A DNA stretch of 64,000 nt from Bombyx mori (Eukaryota; Arthropoda; Insecta; Lepidoptera; Bombycidae). Shown in pieces: positions 1 through 11,742 of this stretch. The translations under genes were made by a program, and so were the position numbers. The notes beneath the pieces were generated by a model, which saw only the letters and a program-made list of their open reading frames with translations, had not been told where the DNA came from and did not search any database. The stretch is taken from assembly GCF_030269925.1 (NCBI RefSeq), contig NC_085116.1, forward strand, positions 9,982,001 through 10,046,000. The letters are read 5' to 3'. Numbering within the stretch: the stretch's first letter is position 1; each line of letters begins with the position of its first letter.

Positions 1-105
1 TAATGTGTTTGGGTTTGAAGAATGGGGCAACCGTTGTACTGTAAAAAAATCCGGTGGGCCATGACCTCATCCACCCATTTAATCAATAAAAAAAGTAAAT
101 ATTGT
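1..105 (+). repeat. Bm1 SINE 3' fragment
   Basis: The segment has the Bm1 order of motifs: a TTTGGGTTTGAAG block, GGGGCAACCGTTGTA, then a short TCATCCACCCAT tail ending in AATAAAAAAA. It is cut by the window edge and has lost the middle of the unit. Assignment rests on resemblance to better copies in this window, such as 22592-22836. Confidence 0.7.
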
Positions 106-1230
106 CATTTAGATTTCTATGTCATAATATTTTATCATGTGTTTTATTATTTATGAATGGCTATTAATTCACAAATGTACGTACCAAACACGTGTTCATG
201 ATCGACTTTCACGTCGAAGATAAAGCGTGCAATAAAATGATACTATCAAAAACTTTGCCCATTTACCTACATACGTATATGTGTGTGTTATGAGCCGGTA
301 CCCGGATCTCATTCGCTGGAGCATTTATTAAAGAAACATAATTTACCAGTTTTATTTCAAAATAATCGATGGTACTTCACATTGTAGTGTATGTGACCTC
401 TGGTATGCACTTAACAGCAAATGAGCCGGGAGCTAGTCAATCTATTAACAGCTCCCGCATATGCATTTATTACCCTCCTAAAATGCACAGGCTATTTTTA
501 TATTAAAAGCTGGTAACACTTAGTAACTGAAAACAAAATGCAAATCAAGAAGGATTTAAGCATATCACTGGCAGCTAGACATTTATCCATTAACTTTCGT
601 TTTAAACATTGTTACACATATTACATTGTTACATCACATTGCTTGTATTCAAGCAAGATCATCTGCTGTAAGTTTTCCAATGTAAATAGTATTGAAACTT
701 AATGAAAATACGTAGAGTATTACAAAAGAAGCTAAGAAGTTCTCATTATTACTACAATGTCACGTGACGAAGCCAGCATATTTTGAGAGTATTTGAGTGA
801 GGGGCGCCAGTAAGACTACGCTCCTAATTAAAGCTTGTCCCTAGCTAAGCTCCAAGACGACAGATATAATGGAAGCTTATACCCTTTAATTAATAGCATT
901 GAGTTTTATTCATTACTGTATTCAGATGACGGTACTGTTTTGAAAACTAAAAGAGTACATCCTATTTACTAACAGATAATAGAACACAATTTGTTTCTTC
1001 CAACAGAGGAATTTAAGTTTTACCCGAATTAGATATTTTTAAATAAGGAATTACATATGTGCTATCTGAATTTAACGTTCTAATAATCGATTAACATTTG
1101 TTCGACCAGTTAAAAGATGGTAGTACAAAGATTTTGTCAGTTGACTATAATAATGCGAACAGCTACGCCACAGTAGCATCCACCATAAAGATATATATGA
1201 TAAATTAACATAAAAATATATAATTATTAA
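106..1230. other. Non-coding, no feature seen
   Basis: AT-rich sequence with no open frame of coding character, no recognisable repeat and no splice-bounded exon that I can support. Confidence 0.5.
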
Positions 1231-1584
1231 CAGTGCCGGATTAACCATGTAGCAAGAGTAGCATTTGCTACGGGCCCCGCGCGAAAGGGGGCCCCGCATA
1301 TTTAAACTCACTCATCTCTGCCCGAGCTTAAGTTGAGTAACTTATTAAGAAAAAGTTGTTTGAATAAACGTGTAGAATTTCAATCAGCCTGATAATCAGC
1401 TCTACAAAAAGTCTGACGTATGCAAGCACTCTTACCCGACACAGTGTGGATGTGTAGCAGAATTGAGATGGTTCGATTTAAGTTGTTAAAATTATATATT
1501 TATTTGTAAGATTAACAGTCTACATTATTATTAGTATAATTTGGTAACCTGCTACGAGCCCCGCGCTTGCATAATCCGGCACTG
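1231..1584. mobile_element. hAT-type MITE, complete, with 8-bp target duplication
   Basis: The element starts CAGTGCCGGATTA and ends TAATCCGGCACTG, a perfect 13-bp terminal inverted repeat. It is flanked on both sides by the 8-bp direct repeat ATTATTAA (1223-1230 and 1585-1592). An 8-bp duplication and CAGTG termini are the signature of hAT transposons. At 354 bp with no open frame it is non-autonomous and needs a transposase in trans. GC-rich GGGCCCCGCGC blocks lie just inside both ends. The family name within hAT is not determined. Confidence 0.88.
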
Positions 1585-1633
1585 ATTATTAACATGCATA
1601 GAACGCAATAAAAAAAAAAAACATCTTTCTCGG

Positions 1634-1840
1634 TATTTTTTTATTGCTTAGATGGGTGGACGAGCTGAGAGCCCACCTGGTGTTAAGTGGTTACCGGAGC
1701 CCATAGACATCTACGACGTAAATGCGCCACCCACCTTGAGATATAAGTTCTAAGGTCTCAAGTATAGTTACAACGGCTGTCCCACCCTTCAAACCGAAAC
1801 ACATTACTGCTTCACGGCAGGAATAGGCATCCTTTAGGCC
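1634..1840 (-). repeat. Bm1 SINE, 5'-truncated
   Basis: Reading on the minus strand, the core, the CTTATATCTCAAGGTGGGTGG block and the tail GCAATAAAAAAA are all present. The copy lacks the tRNA-like head and stops inside the core, as usual for 5'-truncated SINEs. It is little diverged from the other copies here. Confidence 0.88.
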
Positions 1841-4298
1841 ACGACGGCTTCCAAAAATATTTATAATCATACCAAAGGCAACGTATATCTTTCACTACAG
1901 CGGTTAAACACGAAAACGTGTCTGTAACTGCATAGTTAGTCGAAAATATCATCGTTATTTTTTCGATTGTATACTGAGGTCCCTAAATATGGGGGTTGCG
2001 TGTGTGCTGCTATTATTTCCGCTTCGAGCCTCACCTCGACACAGGAAGGTCGACGGAGAAACTTACCAGTATATTTAAGGCCACGACCTTGCTATTCACT
2101 ATCAAGTCTCACACCGGCTATTTGCAACTACTGTTGATAGTCTTCTATAAAATTTAATGGATAAGCATGCCCCGAAGAATTTTAGTGAAGCCAATTTCCT
2201 AAAAAATCTCACTACAAATTTATGGTTTGTTGAAGCAGAAAACTTATCGTAGCTTTGCGAGCAACGTAAATTATTTGGGTGTCAATCATTTTATGAGATT
2301 CTTTATATTATTATATTAATATTAATATCCTTCGTAAACGATTCTTAAAAATAGAGGAAGCATTAATATTCTATTGAACTCTCACAGCAAACCAAAACCG
2401 GAAATACAAAATTTATAGTCAATCTAAAATCAATTTCAAAAATTTGTAATAAAATCAAATTTTAGACTGGACTGAAACCAATATATTATGTCAATTAACA
2501 TAGCTCATTCTGTTTACGTTTACGACTACGAATAAATAATAAGTCTATTTAATAATAAATAATAATAAATAATAAATCTATTTATTCGTAGGTTTACGAC
2601 CGAGAAACGTTGTACAGTTAATTACGATTTTCTTTCATCAACACTTTTTCGGGACAGTTTTACTACAGAATATTTCACTTCAATACAAGAAATAATTTCA
2701 GCTTAAAATTAGTTCATTAATAATTATAAATTAATAAATTAAGATAATTTCCAATTTGCCTTATTTTTATTTCTATTTTACTATAAAATCTATCCGAACG
2801 TATGTGCGTGCTTATTTTTAACAATAAGTTCAGGAAATTAATGCTGGTAATGATTGCTCATTCACAATATGCATCTACAATCACATGCACTATACATACC
2901 ACCATGCACATACTACACTCCTCACAGTGGAAACACGAAAACTGTTTAAAAGAGAGAATGTAAACTATTTTTATTCTCTTCGAAGGCAACAAGTCCATCT
3001 GATGGTGTGTGGTCATCCTCTCTTATGGACATCAGCAAAGCCAAGGACACGGGCTTTAGGAATACCAACGTATTATCAGAGGCATCAGCTTAAAAACACC
3101 GGTGAGTATCATTATGAGTATGCAATCCGGCCTTCTCGGCTTCTGGACTTTTACCACTTTCATGAACTCCAAGTGTTGCGTTGTGGTAATTGAGCGTGGA
3201 CTGTATTTATTGTTTTGAGATATTCATTGTACCTTAATATGATAAATTAAAGACTTAATATAACTATAAAATTATGCGTTGTTCATGGCGGCTGGATTTG
3301 AAAGAGAATTGGTGTCATAGCGAACGTCCCTCGCTGACATTTTTCGTTCAGAAATTGAACACCAAGTTAATACCTTATCCTGTACTATAGGTTATCCGTT
3401 CTTTGGTAAATACCTTCAAACTACCCTTCATTGACTGCAGAAGTGAAACACATACATTCTTCTATGTTTATAACGCATCAATTTAAAAAGAGAGGCAAGC
3501 GAAGGTACATTTTTACAGCCATTAATGTCACATAATACAGTAAAACAATTTAGTCAAATATAAATTAAATAAATACCTAGCTTAGTAAAAACGACCTAGC
3601 CAAATCTCGGAGGATAAACTTGTCCTAAAGGATGAGCTCTGGTAGTTTCTATTGAATAATAGTTCCTTATAAATCGGTTTTCTATTTCACTTTGGAACAG
3701 CCGAAATCCAAAATGTATTTATTAAATTTGTCCACCGACCCTTGTATGCTTAGGGGATTTAGTCGTCAAATGGATTCAGCAAGGCTTAGTTTAATTTAAT
3801 ACCTGAAGTTATGAAACAATTTAATGCCAACCAAATGAGAGTCCGAATCATTTAGACCGTCTAAGCGTCTACCTAAATTTATGATAGGTTCAGATAGCAA
3901 AATTTTCTGAATAGCATTTTATTAACAATCTATTGGAGTACTTAAAAAAGAATACCAAATTCTTAAACCAAATTCTTAAAATAATAAAAATCATTATAAA
4001 ACTTTCTACAGAAATTTCGAATTCGTAGATATTTTACTGGTGTTATATATGCGGTAGCCGCAGTAAAAACTACGTGAGCACTTTAAATCACCCATAAAAC
4101 AAGAAGTCTGTATCAATAAATCGTTAGATAGCGCGAGCGAATGAATGATGAACACTCGCAAATTTATAGTTTGTTTTAACGGCTATTACAAAAATCACGT
4201 GGACAAAAAGTATTTTGAAAGTATTACTATCATCTAAAAAATGGCGGTGTCTAACGCCGATACTGAGCCTTGATGATACTAAAGTTTGAAAGCCGAGT
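1841..4298. other. Non-coding, AT-rich; minor repeat relic
   Basis: No gene is supported. 2540-2580 is an AAT-rich simple stretch. 2985-3060 resembles, in reverse, the GGCAGCGGCTTGG repeat seen elsewhere in the window (a CCATCTGATGGTG...GACATCAGCAAAGCCA stretch). The 102-codon open frame across that relic is not considered a gene. Confidence 0.5.
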
Positions 4299-4557
4299 TT
4301 TTTTTTATTTATTTTTTATTTGCCTAGATGTGTGGACGAGCTCACAGCCCACCTGGTGTTAAGTGGTTACTGGAACCCATAGACTTCTACAACGTAAATG
4401 CGCCACACACCTTGAGATATAAGTTCTAAGGTCTCAGTATAGTTACAACGGCTGCCCCACCCTTCAAACTGAAACGCATTACTGCTTCACGGCAGAAATA
4501 GGCGGGGTGGTGGTACCTACCCGTGCGGACTCACAAGAGGTCCTACCACCAGTAAAC
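4299..4557 (-). repeat. Bm1 SINE, 5'-truncated
   Basis: A good Bm1 copy. On the minus strand it runs from the ACTGGTGGTAGGACC block through GGTAGGTACCACCACC and ATATCTCAAGGTG to the GAGCTCGTCCAC tail and a T-interrupted poly(A). It lacks the tRNA-derived head. Confidence 0.9.
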
Positions 4558-7500
4558 AGTGTGTGAACAGCTATTGTACAATACAATTGAAACTTCGTTC
4601 CCAAATCTCTCATTGGTGGTACTTTTTTTTAGGTTTGAGGGATTGCCTTTCTTAGCTTAACCAGGTACACAGGGCTCTTTTATGGGCTCAGCCAAAAAAG
4701 TTCGTATTTGCTCTGATGAAGGCCTAACATAGATTCGGACGAAAAGTCCAGAATAATCTAAATCTAGGGAATCTCCTTACTGCGAGAATCTCGTAGTAGA
4801 TTCGGCTCTAAGTTAACAAAAATAAAATATGAAATTATTAATTTTATGTGCTATGCTGTGATAGTAAGAACGTAAACCTATAACGATAGACCTTGTCTGG
4901 AATTATGTAACGAATTACTAAGAATTCAGAATATAATGTCTCTTAGAGCTTAATCGGTTACGGATAGTTGTGGAGTTCATGAAGCCACAAATAGCTATTC
5001 ATGGAAGAATTATCATTAAACGAATGGCTTAGATCTTTCCTAGAAATTCTAACTAGATTTAAAAACTGAACTGTTGAAATATAAAAAAGAGACGCATAGC
5101 ATTAACAATAAGGTGTTTTGGGACTAAAAATTACACCGAACTGTGTAAATTTTTTTCAATGCAATACTTCGTGGCGGTAGCTACCATGGAACAGAAGCCA
5201 GATTCACGCTAACGACATTTTCAAGTCGACTAAGTTCAATTAAGTTTGCATAAATAGAAGTTCCGAACAACAACATTCAAACCGTCGGTCTACCGAGCAA
5301 TTTCGCTGGTTTAAGATCTTCCCTTTGTCGTATTCCTCCAAACATAACATATTATTTATGAAACATATTTTATTAATTCTATTTTTAATTTGTCAGTTAA
5401 TTTAAGAAAACTTTGTGCGATCTCAGTATAATCCTTAAAATTGAATACGTAAACTTGAGTTTAATTGGATTTGAAATTAGACGTAGTAACAAGACAAACG
5501 TCAAAAACAAACAAAGTAAGGCTCTAACCAAAACAAAAACGTTTCAAGACAAGAACTGATCTGAAGAAAAATGGAGACATAACTGAATTAAATGTCGTAT
5601 AAATGTCTTTTCTCTTCAATTATGCATCATATATCTCATTATTTTTTCTTCTAACTATGCAGAAGATATCTGTAGACACAGAAGAAATCAACTTGGATCT
5701 TGTTATGTTATTAATGAAATGCTTATACATTGAATTTGTCGACTTCAATTATTCAGCCCTTATTTTGTTAATAAAGCATAAGTAGGTACATAGCGTTCAC
5801 TAGATTAAACATATTACGAACATGTTCGAACCAGCAGTAACAAAGTTGGGCATACTGAAAGAATTTACCACTTTCTATTGACGATTTTGATTTCATTTGA
5901 TAGTCTATTTGGTGTGGAAAGTCACGTTTGTAAGTTTTGTGAATAAACCAATACAATTATTCCAATACAGCGATACTTTATGTAACGATGTAATTATATA
6001 CGATGTAGCGGAGGAACATAACTAATGTAATGACCATTATTACTATTTCAAATATAATGTCCTTTATTCGTCAAGAGGAATAAACAACACTATTGCAATT
6101 GACTATGGATCAAATTCGCCAACAGTTCAATTGGTTGGTTGGTTGGTTGGTTGTTGGTCAAAAAAACATAAAATTCGCCAATTGGTCTGTCTGCTTCTCA
6201 CTTCTGGACATGTTTTGCTATTATAAAAAATATTGGCCTATCGTGGAAATAGTACTGCAATTAGATAAATACGTAACGTGGACAATCAGTAAATCGAAAT
6301 AATTGTCTGTAGAGCCTAGGACTTGAATAATAACACTCCATCTCTTGCGGTGGGTGCCAAAAAAGGCAACTAAAGGATTCACTCGTGAATATGCAGCATG
6401 CTCTCTGAGTATTATTATACCAGCGTACTACGATTGCCAACCGTACAGCGTTTATTGGTGGTATAGTACATTGTGCACCAAGGGAGAAAAGTAGGACATT
6501 TCCTAGTTCAAGTTACACTTTCTTCCCTGCACAGCGGGAGGTAAAGTTAGACTTTCTTCCCTGTAATGCGGGAGGTAAACCGAACTTTCGGCGTAGGTAG
6601 GAGAAAAAGTGTATTTTAAGCTCGCACGAGTAGGTACACCTAATACAGTGGCGCAAAAGCTATTTATTCTTTAATTATAACTTAAAAACATCGACTAAAT
6701 TTCATGACTGTCCTAACAACTTAGTTCATGGTTCATACTCACTTTCAGGAAAAGCAATCAACTAAAGTCTATATTATTCTATTTCTTATTAAAATTTGAC
6801 GGATATAAAATATGCAACTCCTTTGTAAAGCTACTTTGCCAAAACTAAGTTTCGATGGCGTTTTAATCTTAAAGGTCCGTGGCTATTTTAAATTTGATAT
6901 GAATGAATGTATCGCGCCATTTTCAGAATTAACTTTACGTCTGCAGTCAAATTAAAACGGAATTAGCGGCCCGATGTTATCCTTCGTGATTTAAATGGAC
7001 GTAGGTAATTAAATAAGAGGGATGTTAACCTAAATAGCTGGTATGGTTACGTAAATGTACTACTATGTCCGCTATATGTAAAACCACATGACATTAGTAT
7101 AAAATATTATTGTTACGTAAATCGTTACGTATTTATATTATAGCATATATTATTGTTATATTCTTGTACGTAATTAAATAAATAGTATCTAATATTTTGC
7201 AATAAACGTTATCTGTAAAATTAATTGATTTTAGATAGATTTGTATTTTATTATAGTCCAAGGACGGCCAAAGAGCTTTTGGCTGAGGTCTAAATAGTTA
7301 CTGTAGCTTATGGATATCTGCAAATATAGCAAAGTCGCGATCTACCGTTGTGGAATTTATTCAGAGTACACTTAAAGAACGATATCTCACGATGCTCAGG
7401 TAATACCATCGAGGGAGAGTTCATACAAGAGATTAATACACAGTAGTTCCGGGTAATACTGATTCATTTCGTTTCGATTACGTGTAGTGTGATGGTAAAA

Positions 7501-7790
7501 AGAAGTAAAAATTTTCATTAAACAATTCTCTACACATATAGCTTAAGGACGACTTTCGTAAATCATAATCTTTCACAAAAATTTATTCCATTAAAAAGGC
7601 AATCTTCTCAGCGTCATCATACACTTTTTAGCACCTGTTTCTCGTAGTATAAAAGAAATAGCAACAATGACCGAGTCGAGCCGTAGTGTCGGCTCGTAGC
7701 TACAACAACGAAGGCACACGTAGTCTCGTAGCGACTTCGTGACGACGCATAACTAAATATCTAATTAAATTAAATATCAGTTTGGTGGTG
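4558..7790. other. Non-coding; short simple repeats only
   Basis: No gene is supported. 6131-6157 is a TTGG tetranucleotide run. 6512-6579 is a two-copy 34-bp tandem repeat. 7287-7330 is a faint Bm1 relic. The remaining open frames are short, AT-rich and without a family resemblance I recognise. Confidence 0.5.
6512..6579. repeat. 34-bp tandem duplication
   Basis: Two adjacent 34-bp units (6512-6545 and 6546-6579) share ACTTTCTTCCCTG and GCGGGAGGTAAA and differ at a few positions. No function can be read from them. Confidence 0.8.
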
Positions 7791-8472
7791 ATTTTTTTTT
7801 TTCAGACCCCCATTTCTATAAAGAAGCTATGGGCTTGTCGGCGTTATGCCAGGGTTTTCACACGGGGTTTTCATAAGTTCTTTTACAATGAAAATACAAT
7901 AAAATTCTATAAAACTTTAACATTACTTTTATAATACAAAAAGCCACGTCTTAGTTCTTACACAATTAGCCATTTTGTGATGTTTATAGAAACTACAAAT
8001 TCTTTTATACAAACAAATGTAATTACTGCGAAACAATTCACAAAATATAGCTTAATATTCACAATACATATTTTAGTGATTTTTACATGACTGACATTAA
8101 TTTATTTTACATGAATTACTTTTAACTTATATAAACTAACAATGTTATTATCCAGCCTATTCATAGATAGCGCCAATATCATTTGGATAACAATCACAAT
8201 ACTTATTTTTTATTTTATACTTATTGTACACAAAAGAAAATACAATAAAAAACAGATTTAAAGAATTCTAAATACTATGTACAAAGGCGAGCTTAACTCA
8301 TTCATGAGTTTTCTTCCAGCAAACCATTATCAGAGAGAAATACGATGTATAAGAGGGGAATAGTGTACAATATAAAGCATGATTTTTAACTAAGCATTAA
8401 AAAAAAAAAAATCTAACATTAAATGAAAAATACATATAAATAAAAATACATAAAACAATAACTTAAATACGA

Positions 8473-11409
8473 TTAAAGTGACAGGAAATGTTTCTTCATT
8501 TGACTCTTAAAAACTTCTAGAGAGGAACTAGCACGAATAGGTTGAGGGAGAGAATTCCATAATCGCACTGCTTGTATTGTGAAAAAGCCACTATAGCGAC
8601 TAGAGCTGTGTATGGGAGTTTTTAAAAGAAGAGAAGTGGCTTGTCGACTAACTTTGCCGTCAGGAATCAGATATTCAAAGCGTTCACGGAGATAGATAGG
8701 GGCATCAGGATTGTGAAGAATAGAATAGAGAAAAGAGAGAATGTGGCAATCTCGACGTCGCCTAATCGGCAGCCACCCCAGCTCAGCCCGGAAATCAGAG
8801 ACATGGTCATACTTCCGGAGACCAAAAATGAAGCGGATGCACAAATTCTGCAGACGTTCGAGTTTATCTAAAAGCAATTCAGAAGCATCTAGAAAACAGA
8901 TATCAGCATAATCGAGAAGAGGAATTAAAAGCGTTTGGGCAAGATAAATTTTAGTGCGAAGAGGCAAGAATTTTTGAAGGCGTTTCAGAGACTGAAAGGA
9001 GTAAACTGTTTTTCTGCTTACTTCGGAAACGTGATTAATCCACGAGAGGTGACTGTCGATGTATAAACCTAGATTTTTGACACATTTCGAATACGCTATC
9101 GGAACGTTGTCGTAGAGGATGGGCGCTAACGAGCTGTAATCGAGAAGGCCGCACATATACCTACCACCAACAATGAGAGCTTGCGATTTCGAAGGATTCA
9201 CCAAAAGACCAAAGGACTTGGCCCAGTTGTAAATCGCAGAGAGATCCACGTTGATTGCCGAAATGGCAGCCCCAACGTCAGCAACCCTCGTATGACGATA
9301 TAGCTGCAAGTCGTCTGCATAGAGATGGAAGTGTGAAGATAAAGATTGAGAAATTGTGTTTATAAACACAGAGAAGAGGAGAGGAGAAAGTACGCCACCC
9401 TGTGGAACACCCGCAGTGAGGTCACACCACTCAGAGAAAGACTCTTCATAGCGAACCGACTGCGAGCGTCCACGGAGGTAAGAATTAAACCACTGAATTA
9501 CCGAAGACGAGACATTAAGAGAGGATAGGATACCGAGAAGAATGTCAAAATCAACTGAATTAAAAGCATTGCTAAAGTCCAGTAAAACCAAAATAGTAAT
9601 TGATTTCCGCTCCATGGCCAAGCGAATATCATCGGTGATTTTCACCAACGCGGTGACAGTGCTGTGACCTGGACGGAATCCAGATTGATACGGACTCAGT
9701 AGGTTATTCGAAGAGAGGTAAAAAGACAGTTGTTTCTGAACAATGCTCTCGAGGACTTTGGAAAAGATCGGAAGAATAGAGATGGGACGGTAATGGGACA
9801 AAGAAGCAGGTTTTGCAATTTTAGGCAAGGGTAGGACATGAGCCTTTTTCCAAAGTGACGGAAAGGAACTGGACTCAAGAGAAAAATTTATTATGTGGCA
9901 AAGGATAGGAGCAATTTCCTCCATGATAAGTGTGAACATTTGAAGCTGCAGATTATCACATCCTACTGCCTTGGTGGAAATGGATTGAAAGGATTTTTTA
10001 ATATCCCGCTTAGCAATTGGTGTAAAGGAAAAAGAAGTATTTAATGGCTTAGAAAGATTTGAGAGATGGTTAAGAGTAGAAGATTTGATGGTGGCATCGA
10101 GCGTGACTGGAGGCTTGGCAAAATGCGCATTGAGTGCGTCAATATTCGCCATTACGGTATTCTCCTCAACAGCCTTACCGATACCAAGAGACTTGAGAAA
10201 TCGCCATACTTGTGTAGTATCGAGATTAGTTACGGAATTGTGAATGTGGCGTCTCTTTGCATCCCTACACAGGCGACTGCAACGGTTGCGAAGTTTTTTG
10301 TAGACTGCCCAGTTTTCCTCAGACGAGTTCTTCCTATACCTCATTTTTGCTTTATTGCGCTTACTCATAAACAACTTAATTTCATCAGAGAGCCATGGTG
10401 CAGGCAAGTGCCTAACCCTGATTCTCTTGAGAGGTGCATGGTTGTTGTAGAGATCTAATAGTAGGTTGTTAAAGGCAGCAACTTTACTGTCGATGTCATT
10501 GCAATTGTAAACAGACGACCAGTCCAGATTACCAGCATCAATCCTCAAACGCTCGAGAGCAATATCTTTGAAACTGCGGAGAAGGAGAAATTTAGATTTG
10601 CGTCGAGGACAACGAACTTTGTAAGAAAGGTAAATAAGGTCGTGATAAGAGAACGAAGCTGATAACTGTCCATGCGTTGAAACTTTGGAAGGGTCAGAGA
10701 CAATAATGAGATCCAAAAGAGAAGGAGTAGAGTGAGGAGCACGATGAGTCGCCCCCAAGGGAAGAGGGTGCATGTTTACAGAAGAGACTAGAGAGAGGAA
10801 TCGCTGAGACCGTGCGTCATCCCTGATCAGGCAAGTGTTGAAGTCTCCAAGGATCAAGACATGGTCATATATAGAACATACATTTTCTAACATACTTTCA
10901 AAAGATGAGAAATAATCAATGTGACTTGAAGGACTATAAAAAACACCAAGAAGTATCTTGGTGTGCTGGATAGCTACCTCTATAAAGAGGTGCTCAGCAG
11001 ATTGAGTATATTCGCTTGGTGACTGATCAATGATTGCATGCTTCAGATCAGCACGGAGGTAGATTGCAACACCACCACATCCGCGACCCGTCCTGTCATT
11101 TCGCAAAAGTTTGTATCCGGGGAGTGCATATTGCGAGGATGGGAGTGAAGGCTTAAGAAAAGTCTCAGAGATAAGCACAGCGTGAACATGGTCTGAGTCA
11201 AAGGAAGATAACAGATCAGGAAAATGTGCGTGAACACTTTGAGCATTGATGTGAACGACGTTGAAACATTTAGAAGAAGACGAAAGGGAATAAGCAAGTT
11301 GATCGCGTAGATGAGTGGAATCATCATTATCAAACGCACTAGCAAAGCTTCTATCAGAAGAAACAGAAGAAGAACATGACAAAAAATTATCATCAGTGTC
11401 ACTGTACAT
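8473..11409 (-). CDS. LINE ORF2: endonuclease and reverse transcriptase
   Basis: The product is a 978-residue replicase that nicks target DNA and reverse-transcribes the LINE RNA there. The start is the ATG at 11409; the frame is open a little further 5' but without another ATG. Near residues 50-270 lie endonuclease motifs: HINAQS, LISETFL, GGVAIYLRADL, ILGDFN near residue 188 and SYHDLIYLSY. The RT domain follows, with HYRPISILPIFSKVLE, SGFRPGHSTV, VLLDFSNAFNSVD, GVPQGGVLSPLLF, the catalytic YADD near residue 697, and NLGLYIDSHLSW. No internal stop or frameshift is visible, so catalytic competence is plausible, though not shown. The P-like insertion upstream lies outside this frame. Confidence 0.93.
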   Translation of the reverse strand: MYSDTDDNFLSCSSSVSSDRSFASAFDNDDSTHLRDQLAYSLSSSSKCFNVVHINAQSVHAHFPDLLSSFDSDHVHAVLISETFLKPSLPSSQYALPGYKLLRNDRTGRGCGGVAIYLRADLKHAIIDQSPSEYTQSAEHLFIEVAIQHTKILLGVFYSPSSHIDYFSSFESMLENVCSIYDHVLILGDFNTCLIRDDARSQRFLSLVSSVNMHPLPLGATHRAPHSTPSLLDLIIVSDPSKVSTHGQLSASFSYHDLIYLSYKVRCPRRKSKFLLLRSFKDIALERLRIDAGNLDWSSVYNCNDIDSKVAAFNNLLLDLYNNHAPLKRIRVRHLPAPWLSDEIKLFMSKRNKAKMRYRKNSSEENWAVYKKLRNRCSRLCRDAKRRHIHNSVTNLDTTQVWRFLKSLGIGKAVEENTVMANIDALNAHFAKPPVTLDATIKSSTLNHLSNLSKPLNTSFSFTPIAKRDIKKSFQSISTKAVGCDNLQLQMFTLIMEEIAPILCHIINFSLESSSFPSLWKKAHVLPLPKIAKPASLSHYRPISILPIFSKVLESIVQKQLSFYLSSNNLLSPYQSGFRPGHSTVTALVKITDDIRLAMERKSITILVLLDFSNAFNSVDFDILLGILSSLNVSSSVIQWFNSYLRGRSQSVRYEESFSEWCDLTAGVPQGGVLSPLLFSVFINTISQSLSSHFHLYADDLQLYRHTRVADVGAAISAINVDLSAIYNWAKSFGLLVNPSKSQALIVGGRYMCGLLDYSSLAPILYDNVPIAYSKCVKNLGLYIDSHLSWINHVSEVSRKTVYSFQSLKRLQKFLPLRTKIYLAQTLLIPLLDYADICFLDASELLLDKLERLQNLCIRFIFGLRKYDHVSDFRAELGWLPIRRRRDCHILSFLYSILHNPDAPIYLRERFEYLIPDGKVSRQATSLLLKTPIHSSSRYSGFFTIQAVRLWNSLPQPIRASSSLEVFKSQMKKHFLSL

Positions 11410-11742
11410 GAAATGCTTTAAATAAGTAATAAAAAACAATAATACCAATAAAATAATAAACAAAGACTAACGAAAACAAAAAAAATAAAAATTACACCTG
11501 AAATCCTTAATAACTTCTAAAAATACAAAATATAATATTATCAAACTAACCTCCGAGAACAACAAATTAAAAACAATTATTTTAAATCATCAGTGATTTG
11601 GTATACCTACAACTAAAATTGATGGCCAAAAGCCACAGAGCCAAAGTTCTATTGTAAAGGAGGTAGGTAGCATACCAAAACATGTCATTGTGTCAAACTT
11701 GTCAAAGTCTTAGCGATGTATGTTGAAATACATGATTAAACA

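Noticed and set aside
2885..3193. Plus-strand 102-codon frame
   Set aside because: Crosses a relic of the dispersed GGCAGCGGCTTGG repeat; composition is not gene-like.
8641..10458. Several plus-strand open frames (8641-8871, 9346-9528, 10066-10458)
   Set aside because: They lie antisense to LINE ORF2, which has clear domains; these are shadows of its codon use.
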